A stretch of DNA of 64,000 bases, from the NCBI GenBank assembly GCA_950097015.1, contig CATNEN010000003.1, positions 15,422,501 through 15,486,500 of the forward strand, read 5' to 3'. The stretch is from Macrostomum hystrix. Its lineage: Eukaryota > Platyhelminthes > Macrostomidae. Every line of letters starts with the position of its first letter. The first letter of the stretch is position 1. The notes beneath the pieces are model-generated. The model saw nothing but the letters and a program-made list of their open reading frames with translations. It had not been told where the DNA came from and did not search any database. Of this stretch, positions 58,901-64,000 are shown piece after piece. A program made the position numbers and the translations under genes.

Positions 58901-61199
58901 TCTACATGATCCTACAAGTATCCCAAATCTACATGATCCTACAAGTATCCCAAATCTACATAATCCTACAAGTATCCCAAATCTACATGATCCTACAAGT
59001 ATCCCAAATGTACATGATCCTACAAGTATCCCAAATCTACATGATCCTACAAGTATCCCAAATCTACATGATCCTACAAGTATCCCAAATCTAAATGATT
59101 ACATAATTATTCCAAATATTAAAGTTTAACATACCAAGGCCACTAGCAATCCAGGCGGAGAGTGCAGTTTTTCTACAGCGTATCGCACACCTCGGCGAAG
59201 AATGCGCCTCAACACGTAGCCACGGCCGGCGCTGTCGGGACGACCGCCGTCGCTTAACGCGATAGTCAGAGTGCGAGCGTGATCGGCCACAACTCTGTAG
59301 GCCATGTCGACGCCGTCCGAGTCTTCGGCGCCAACTTTGCCAGCGTAGGGCCGACAGCCGGAGTGGGCTTGGATGGCGTCGAATAGTGGACGAAACGCGT
59401 CGGTGTCGTAGTTGGATCTACGGCCCTGCGAATGTATTGCAGTTTGGATTTATTCTTATTTAGCTTTTATTATATTTAAACTGGCCATTTTCAGTAGGTT
59501 TTTACCGGCCTGTTTAGTATTCTTCTCTATATTTTTGACATACAAATGACATAAAAACTGGGCTCAAGGGATTGCAAAATATTTCGTCATTTTCGTCACA
59601 GTATTTACAATCTTACTGGCGCGCCCACTAAGAACTTAAAAGACTATTCAGGTTTGTGCCTCTTATCTTATTCATTACTCAGCACGTTTTTCTGTAAGGA
59701 CAAAAGCGATTTTATATAAGCTACTTATTATATTAATTACTGCAGGAGGGCCACAGACAATGGCACATCATTTGGAGACAATTGACCCGCAGTCAGCAAG
59801 AAGGCAATTCTGCCCATTTCGCTGACTCTTGAGCACACACACAGGTACCGTACGCAGGTAGCTCTCGCCCAGTTCCTCCCGGCAACAAGACGAGCCACGT
59901 TCTTCCCTACGGAAGACAACGCTGCAGGACGGACCGGCGGATCACCCTGACCGGCCCCGCGCCCTCGCCTGTCCGCGGGCCTACAGGGGTTAGCGGTATG
60001 GGCGATCCTCGCCTCCCCGCTGTGTCCATGGACCACCCTAAAGCTAAGTCAAGTAAGACCGTACGCAGGCACATACTCACGCATGTGTGTACAACTGACC
60101 TGACTTTCTCATTGTCAAGCAGTGTACACTCTCACTGTGCCTTGGAGGTTGGCCCTCAAGGGCGTAAATTGCACGACAAGCTACCAAGCCTTCACTCCGC
60201 GGCTGCACCCCAAATGAATGTGGCATCGCGGTGGAATCGAAATTTAGGGACAGTGGTGCGAGAGGCAAACGCGATAACCACTCTACCACCGACCCCCGAT
60301 ATACTATATCAAGTATCTGGAAGAATGAAAGTATCCAGCTATCTGTCACTCCATTCTCCAAACTATGTATCTGTCTGAGTGTGACTAGACACAAATCTAG
60401 TAAATTAGAATTACATAAAGAAGTTAACTAAATGACTAACCTGTAGAACAGAGAGCACACGCTCGAGACCCATACCGGTGTCCACGTGTTTATTAGGCAG
60501 CTGTCTCAGACTGCCATCCTGTTCTCGATTGAATTGAATAAACACCAGATTCCAGATCTCCAACACGTCCGGATCGTCCATGTTAACTAGGTGGGCAGCG
60601 TCTCGACCGCCGCCGATTCGATCGAAGTGAATCTCGGAGCACGGACCGCAGGGTCCAGTTTCGCCCATCTCCCAGAAATTGTCTTTCATACCGAATGGCA
60701 GTACCCTATTGGGCGGCAGGCCTAAGCTAATCCAAATGTTGCGCGCATCATCGTCAGCTGGGAGACCTTGGGCCTCATTGCCGCCAAAGTAGGTGACATA
60801 GAGGCGATCCTTAGGCAGGCCCCAGACGCCAGTAAGGAGATCCCAGGCCCAAGTGCAGGCCTCCAGCTTGAAATAGTCACCGAATGACCAATTGCCAAGC
60901 ATCTCGAAGAATGTATGGTGATAAACATCCTTGCCAACGTCGTCTAAATCGTTGTGCTTGCCGCCAGCCCGAATGCACTTTTGTGAGTTGGCCGTTCTGG
61001 TCCATTTAGCCATCTCGGAGTTGGGATCGGCTGTGCCAAGAAATATTGGCTTGAATTGGTTCATGCCAGCATTGGCGAATAGGAGAGTCGGGTCATCGTA
61101 AGGTATAGTCGAGGAGGAATGCACATAGACGTGATTGTGCTTCTGGACGAAGAAGTCAACAAAGTCTTGCCTAACCTTGGCAGCAGTGTATTCAGTCAT
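40968..61199 (-). CDS. AARS1: Alanyl-tRNA synthetase, full length
   Basis: Seven exons: 61199-60441, 59425-59135, 46437-45769, 45585-45244, 44763-44519, 43305-42876, 41168-40968. They total 2937 bp and 978 aa (human enzyme 968). The enzyme charges tRNA-Ala with alanine. The class II catalytic core is in exon 1 ([40 protein letters not shown]). Exon 2 starts the tRNA-binding region ([11 protein letters not shown]). The editing domain has the Zn ligands in HTGTH (exon 4) and CGGTH (exon 5). Exons 6-7 encode the C-Ala domain (DGRGGGREN). Start chosen at MTEYTAAK, which aligns with cytosolic enzymes. The frame is open upstream to ATGs at 61262 and 61304. Intron 2 is ~12.7 kb because a 12.1-kb transposon sits in it. 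Other introns carry minisatellites and a SINE. No break seen. Confidence 0.95.
41265..42800. repeat. 21-bp minisatellite in AARS intron 6
   Basis: About 72 copies of a 21-bp unit (CTACTGAATCCATATGTCAGT) with TCGATCAATATCT and GAAGCCATATG variants. These are arranged in a higher-order pattern over the left two thirds, while the right third is almost homogeneous. The unit is stop-free in one plus frame (YVSLLNP), which explains the 526-residue frame. Confidence 0.97.
43370..44455. repeat. Mixed 35/38-bp minisatellite in AARS intron 5
   Basis: About 29 copies of GAGTACCTG...ATTAATATCTATCTTG in two lengths: 38 bp with GGAGTCAATC and 35 bp with TCAATC only. The two length variants alternate in a semi-regular order. 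Confidence 0.95.
44870..44965 (-). mobile_element. tRNA-derived SINE head (family B), reverse strand
   Basis: On the minus strand: GGGTTAGAGCGACTAACTC, then ACGACTTGAAGGTC and GGTTCGATTCCC. Matches the head at 13.87 kb. It lies in the AARS intron between exons 4 and 5. The body is not clearly delimited. Confidence 0.55.
46500..46677. repeat. 27-bp minisatellite in AARS intron 2, left part
   Basis: About 6 copies of a unit with ACAAGTATCCCAAATC. It is the insertion target of the transposon at 46678-58777; the array resumes on the other side at 58778. Confidence 0.93.
46690..48395. repeat. Left sub-terminal GGCCCGC array
   Basis: About 1.7 kb of GC-rich repeats, each built from GGCCCGCTGGTT, GGCCCGTTCTAAACC and GGCCCGCTGCTC. 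The higher-order unit is ~51 bp with expansions. Its reverse complement forms the right sub-terminal array. In CACTA elements sub-terminal repeats bind an element-encoded protein; the same role is inferred here. Confidence 0.93.
48769..51599 (+). CDS. Transposon gene 1: CMC/EnSpm-like transposase
   Basis: The open frame runs from 48816 to the stop at 51599. Residue numbers below count codon 48891 as 1. A zinc-ribbon-like cluster (LFCSSCSAE and NCTYCNKEL, ~232-258) precedes a Transposase_21-like core. Core landmarks: [10 protein letters not shown] (D332), [11 protein letters not shown] (D422) followed by [14 protein letters not shown], and [20 protein letters not shown] (E691) with KIHGSRN. 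These match blocks of CACTA-type Tnp2 relatives, and the D, D and E are candidate catalytic residues. It would cut and join element ends. The N-terminus is uncertain. A tiny exon 48769-48792 with ATG, a 23-nt GT-AG gap and then 48816 would give [14 protein letters not shown]; otherwise the first in-frame ATG is 49092. The N-terminal 150 residues are acidic and low complexity. Confidence 0.85.
51841..51897 (+). promoter_or_regulatory. Shared upstream module, copy 1
   Basis: About 57 bp (GCCATAATTTCTCTTTTCCA onward to TTTTGCTTATA) found again at 53958-54014 with few differences. It lies 752 bp before the gene 2 ATG. The second copy lies 725 bp before the gene 3 ATG. The similar placement suggests a common promoter or processing element; no known motif identified. 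Confidence 0.5.
52070..52320. repeat. 49-bp minisatellite upstream of transposon gene 2
   Basis: Five copies of a 49-bp unit (AGAAGACTCACGGTCTTCTT core, then CACACACAGGCAGG). The core AGAAGACTC..GGTCTTCTT is a near-palindrome, so each unit can form a hairpin. It lies ~270 bp upstream of the gene 2 start. Confidence 0.9.
52593..53756 (+). CDS. Transposon gene 2: unrecognised Cys-rich protein
   Basis: 387 aa from the ATG at 52593. The N-terminus has a zinc-binding-like cluster (CPKC, CFIC, SSHCDDC; residues 6-32). Residues ~69-163 are two near-identical 47-residue repeats ([16 protein letters not shown]...SAQQAEG...LGATG) separated by EPxGS motifs. A second Cys pair (ICDKC, ~214) precedes a globular C-terminal half with [20 protein letters not shown] and a basic patch (KKSRRRGR). 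I recognise no family; a regulatory or DNA-binding role is possible. An acceptor-like TTAATTTCAG at 52496-52505 suggests an intron in the 5' leader. Intact frame with codon use like its neighbours. Confidence 0.75.
   Translation: MPGQLPCPKCNSREYFVFADNCFICRSSHCDDCEDVIHAAHAEQQRLFKSRACSNWDDDCSDDAGATVEPVGSSCVPASAATGVVKQLRDMSLYKEPLSDSAQQAEGALGATGRVEPTGSTCVPAASAATGVVKQLRDMSLYNEPLTDSAQQAEGTLGATGHVEPTSSADCRATGPRRRPTSTVADVDDRRWPAEQLASTVSVAACAETTGSGICDKCKVLYVEGKNWPSCWRTDLQPWLTHASERLRQYESQHAILFSDSMGNAVSTLDCIFMYLWYRDCETTCWTNAVRTLYSHLRDSGIVDAPAGAKTELSIDVQAIFDRAVSNVSEHAASAGVTPPVQNRVKVLKKSRRRGRAAHEYRLVYLGHKSNVPYTTLAVAIVGMWAV
53958..54014 (+). promoter_or_regulatory. Shared upstream module, copy 2
   Basis: Second copy of the module at 51841-51897. 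Directly followed by the TGCTTATATTGC array, whose first unit is already part of the module in both copies. Confidence 0.5.
54005..54400. repeat. 30-bp minisatellite upstream of transposon gene 3
   Basis: Thirteen copies of a 30-bp unit (TGCTTATATTGCCTATGTAT then TGCTTATTGG). It appears to have expanded from the end of the shared module. Open in three frames, hence Leu/Tyr/Ala-rich frames that I reject. Confidence 0.95.
54487..54494 (+). promoter_or_regulatory. TATA box of transposon gene 3
   Basis: TATATAAA followed by a GC-rich stretch and CAATCCTTCATTCG (candidate initiator ~25-30 bp downstream). The ATG at 54683 is preceded immediately by an acceptor-like TTGCTTTTCAG, so a leader intron is likely between them. 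Confidence 0.5.
54683..55444 (+). CDS. Transposon gene 3: acidic-repeat protein with CtIP/Sae2-like C-terminus
   Basis: 253 aa. The first ~45 residues are unrecognised. Residues ~46-165 hold three full and one partial copy of a 33-residue acidic repeat ([20 protein letters not shown] and on). The last ~62 residues (192-253) align without gaps, as I recall it, with the C-terminal domain of CtIP/Sae2: [15 protein letters not shown], then [18 protein letters not shown], and a DPNFF end where CtIP has the ENFW stretch. CtIP/Sae2 activates MRE11-RAD50 to cut protein-blocked or hairpin DNA ends in the nucleus. The Cys-Cys...His-His set could bind zinc. The CDK-type Thr-Pro of CtIP before NFW is replaced by Arg-Asp. 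The CtIP N-terminal tetramer domain is absent. The gene sits between two other transposon genes on the same strand. Confidence 0.8.
   Translation: MSNDLSPRGVDFSAIMDDVLRDVARTMSPTLADLIGYRFSADRAEFDDIEPAGSSANGANDDDQRRYNAETQLGSPSLFDDIEPAGSSANGANDDDQRRYNAETQLGSPSLFDDIEPAGSSANIANDNDQRRYNAETQLGSPSLFDDIEPAGSTANDANDDDQPAARDYEPAENLNKLRAEYNRLPDPPNQKNYACVRVVRKRADRQELDPHCCPECEAWFSNLSPRTKQRRLQEHGRHRSNQPHQKRDPNFF
55837..57474 (+). CDS. Transposon gene 4: coiled-coil protein with BEN-like domain
   Basis: 545 aa from the ATG at 55837, which lies 4 nt after an acceptor-like TCATTGCAG, so a leader intron is likely. A very basic and acidic N-terminus ([14 protein letters not shown]) is followed by a globular segment (~128-228: [20 protein letters not shown]), a CPRC pair, and a heptad-like coiled coil (~241-301: [19 protein letters not shown]). 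Residues ~420-525 resemble a BEN domain ([42 protein letters not shown]). BEN domains bind DNA and chromatin partners in animal regulators and some viruses. A role as element-end-binding protein, like TnpA of CACTA elements, is inferred. Intact frame. Confidence 0.75.
   Translation: MGDGKKTERMNKKRDHEKRAEKEKRKDKDADTGLTTAAVDVQENPAELNGDDGDEPTTLPKGKATSTALIGSEMSTAVSAEPTGSTTNRKAEANAESPSDSSSEPDLESRKEMRHRNRAGGPPKAKAPRVMVIHKAIWWVLTYTNTGKVMAIDQKCIVDPDPVTRTVGVKVQVRTGHSPSAKTFDAFLTAGPFPDRKSAYAARDNLAKSATLMGSGSAGAYRRVQPVINHLDAGCPRCRNLDIECRDLREANREEADKRGVAETDAANLKNEVSALRSENEQLKQELAQKADLLEKYDTRLAGSMHANSKILTTLQFVTAQAQSANEVARRASESFNHLESLVRSISDFDTLVAGSSTAPGESSSAAADAEPSGSTSSRLDSGFVSHAIATAIANISTSMMDNQSSKRVPLIPAFPGVTVCPLALTKLDAAAVEMRKAPNNKKIRRRAIPLVILAACREQDLRTASWAGRQVKGEKAANRVELDSSKKAAIRSYLASKLVTEEDKKLLSDAELGEVFRRTARTVRGREGSSVKSGACAENEEESE
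57672..57677 (+). terminator. Possible poly(A) signal of transposon gene 4
   Basis: AATAAA ~200 bp after the gene 4 stop and before the right sub-terminal array. Confidence 0.45.
57757..58640. repeat. Right sub-terminal GCGGGCC array
   Basis: About 0.9 kb of AGCGGGCCAACC, AACGGGCCGGTTTAG and AACGGGCCAATGAGC modules, the reverse complement of the left array's modules. The two ends can pair over hundreds of bases. Repetitive Ala/Arg/Trp-rich frames here are discarded. Confidence 0.93.
58778..59095. repeat. 27-bp minisatellite in AARS intron 2, right part
   Basis: About 11 copies of the same 27-bp unit as at 46500-46677 (ACAAGTATCCCAAATCTACA then TGATCCT). It ends ~40 bp from the donor of AARS exon 2. 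Confidence 0.95.
59742..60300 (-). mobile_element. SINE family A copy interrupted by a nested insertion
   Basis: Reverse-strand copy of the SINE at 6057-6417, in AARS intron 1. Tail side at 59742 (TGCAGGAGGGCC), head at ~60300. It is split by a 199-bp GC-rich insert at 59859-60057, flanked by the 12-bp direct repeat ACCGTACGCAGG (59847-59858 and 60058-60069). The uninterrupted copy at 6.3 kb has this site only once. Confidence 0.85.
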
Positions 61200-61304
61200 G
61201 TTGTCCTGAACCTTTTTTGTAAGTTTAATATATTCAAGAAATTTAAAGCTCTGAAAAAACATTGATTTTGTCATTAAAGTGTGTAGTGCAGTGCCTATTT
61301 TCAT

Positions 61305-64000
61305 CTCTCTTTTTCATAAGTTCTGAATAACTAGTACATACAATACAAAAATATATTTTTCGAAACATTTGTTAAGTAAAAAACAACAAAGAAAAAAGTG
61401 TGACAATATAGGATGTAATAAAAACATACTTCTTAAACAATAATGAGGTTGAAAATGTAAAGGTGGCGTAAATATACACCACTTTGACATTACTGATGAT
61501 AGTAAATAATCAAACTAACAATTTAGTTGAATTGATCATGCTAGTAAAGGGCTAGTAAAGAACATTTTAAATAACTTGTAGTCTTGAAGAAATAAAGGTA
61601 GTCACATAAAAAGTCTTAAAGAAAATGAGCTGAAGATAAAGAGACTGAAGATTTTCAGTCTCTAAGATAAAAATAATTATGTTTGTTAATTGATTAAACA
61701 ACATATATAGACTAACAACATATTTTCATATGATTTCTACAACAGTTATAGAGCACACAAAATATTCCACATAAAAATGCAGTTTAATCTGATTTAGTTA
61801 ACTTACAATTGTAAACATGTATTGATCTACTGCATGTGTTTTGTTTTATTGGTCAGAAGCTATTCATAGAATGTATACATAGTTAAATTGAGCTTATTTA
61901 TATATACTAACAAACCTTATTGTAATTCTTGCAAAATGTTATTATACACTAGGAAATTTAAAAATGTGTCAGACATGTGACCTCCAAAGTACTTTTTCCT
62001 TTAGGGCAATCCACTGTGTCACACAAAATCATGCTGTGCCACCTTATTCTGCAAAGCAATAAACTGAAATAAAAAACATGCCTAATGAATGTAAAAATTT
62101 TATTTTTTATATAGAGTTACAAAATATATTCAGGCAAAAAAAATTGCAAAGGGAGAAACAAAGTAGGCATGTCTGATCTTAAAACAAAAGATATAAATGA
62201 TTACATAAAACTATACTTCAATCAGTATTGAACACTCAGAAAAGTTGACTTGAAAATTCAATTATGAAAAATATTGCATACAAGTAAATCAAGATCAATA
62301 AAAACTGAAAACTAAAACTAAACTAGTGACAAACTATAACATTGTCTTTTACTTTTAAAACATAGTCTTTGAACTTATCAGTTTTATTAAACAAACTTTT
62401 CAATTTGTAGCATCTTTGATTATATAACAAATATTATGACTAGATCCTAAGCTGATACAAAATGTGTCTAATACCTGAAGCTCATATTTTAAGCACATAT
62501 TACTAGATCATGGGTGTTATATACCTAGATTGGCCCCTCGGCCATTAGATCTATAGAAAAGTGCAACCATGCATTTTCAACTATAAGCTTAAAAATGCTA
62601 ACATTGAAAACTTTTCAGTAACTAAATTTTTACTCAAGCAATGAATTTTCTTAGATTCCATTTCTAGGATATTTTTGAGCTACTGTTGATCAAGTTGATG
62701 GCCTAGCAACAAAACTATTTTGAAGCTCTAAAGATCTTCAACACTAATTATGCTGTTTGCATACACTTGTAAAACTGAAAAGTTTTGAATGTCGCAATTA
62801 ATTTTCAGATATTGTCTTGAAATATATAACTTATATTGAAGTTGCTGAGTGGCCCATCTAGGTATATAATTAAAATATCTATGTGGTAGATAAGTCTTGT
62901 GATGTTTTGTGAATGTTTTGATATATAAAACATAATAGATATTCATAGACTATAAACTATTTTCAAGGCCTATTCGTTGCTATTTATTGAAAAATTAATG
63001 TTTGAATTTGTATTTTATTTATTTGTATTTATAGTACAAAATTTGGACATAAATTCAAACATTTTTCTATGAACAGCACAGCATGGCAGTATGCTACACT
63101 TCTTTGACTTCAAGGCACAGTGTCAATGGCTGATACTACTAGTAGCTTTAAAAATACCATTAACACTATATTTTATAGAGTTTACATATAGTCATGCCAT
63201 TTATTTGTAATATTTATTTATTTATGTAGCTAAGTTGCTGTTACAAATGTAAGCCCATAGTAAGAATGTATTTTAATCATTAAAAAATTTTAGGCCTAAA
63301 CTTAAGCAAAAAGGCCTAAAGTCTGAGGTATAAAAATAATTCTAAAAATTATTCACAAATTGTCAATACAAGACCCTAAAAACGATGTCACTTTTTTAAT
63401 TTCAATGTAAACTATGTTTTAAACTTTTAAGTAACAATTAAAACTTAAAACAATAAAATTGAAAACTAAAATAACTTATAGGCCTATCCTATAATAATAC
63501 ATAATACATATTGCGTTATTGAGTTTAAAATTAGAAATCAAAATTATAAAAGAGTAGCTTGAGGGTTGACAGTATAAAGACAGGTCCGAAGTGGTTATAC
63601 TGCGTATTGGGTAGCCGAATTAAATTTTGTTTTTAGAAAATATCCTCATGTACTGGCTACGTGAATGAGTCACTAAATACGCACGTTTCGTCAGCTAATG
63701 AAAATGTGTGCTAATTTAAATGTGTGCGACTCATTTTGTTTAGCACGTAGAAGCTTTTTAGCTAAAACAAATGAATAGGTATATACACTTCAAAATTTAC
63801 AGCTATTAAAAAACTCTATATTTCTGTATTTTTATGTTTATTGTTCAAAATTGCAACGTTTGATGGTATATATATAATATATAAGGGTCCAAATTTTCAA
63901 ATTTCGTTTTGATTACCGACTTTTAAAAAAGGCGGGGTGCTAGCTGCGCACCGCTAGTGGGTGCAGTGACACCAGTTGGTACTGTCATAACTATAAGAGT
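61305..64000. other. AT-rich sequence upstream of AARS
   Basis: Very AT-rich, with no coding frame of note, no tandem array and no recognised RNA gene. The AARS promoter should lie at its left edge. The lack of minisatellites here contrasts with the rest of the window. Confidence 0.5.

Overview
This is an animal nuclear sequence. It holds six intron-bearing metazoan genes: an IRF-type transcription factor, a BK-type Slo potassium channel, a FABP-like lipid-binding protein, a DNase I-like nuclease, a Sam68/KHDRBS-type STAR RNA-binding protein and alanyl-tRNA synthetase. Splice sites are mostly canonical GT-AG and the stop codons fit the standard code. The species cannot be read from the sequence; an invertebrate, perhaps spiralian, is my guess. 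For all six genes I could join exons so that phases match and total length is a multiple of three (IRF 216 aa, Slo 1041 aa, FABP 142 aa, DNase 292 aa, KHDRBS 429 aa, AARS 978 aa). Layout: IRF (+) 212-2923; Slo (-) 4971-26864 in 14 exons; FABP (+) 28378-29533; DNase I-like (-) 31028-32709; KHDRBS-like (-) 36480-38729; AARS (-) 40968-61199 in 7 exons; AT-rich non-coding DNA to the end. Nearly every long intron and spacer carries its own minisatellite, with periods from 8 to 57 bp, and these arrays produce most of the long open frames. In Slo, one array repeats an exon end together with its 5' splice site, and two other arrays are inverted copies on either side of an exon. Mobile DNA: a Ty3/gypsy-type LTR retrotransposon (20293-24786, 247-bp LTRs that look identical, pol broken by frameshifts) sits in a GA-rich satellite in a Slo intron. 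Two tRNA-headed SINE families are scattered through introns, and one SINE copy carries a 199-bp nested insertion with a 12-bp target duplication. The most unusual object is a 12.1-kb multi-gene DNA transposon (46678-58777) inside AARS intron 2. It has 13-bp terminal inverted repeats (CCCGGTTGAAAAA), a TACA target duplication, long GC-rich sub-terminal arrays in opposite orientation at the two ends, and four same-strand genes. Gene 1 is a CMC/EnSpm-like transposase. Gene 2 is an unrecognised Cys-rich protein. Gene 3 ends in what looks like the C-terminal domain of the DNA-end-resection factor CtIP/Sae2. Gene 4 is a coiled-coil protein with a C-terminal BEN-like domain. All four reading frames contain a shared DNA palindrome, GAGCC-N4-GGCTC (encoding E-P-x-G-S), 11 times in all counting two imperfect copies. 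I infer an element that brings its own DNA-repair cofactor and a self-recognition or co-regulation sequence embedded in its genes.
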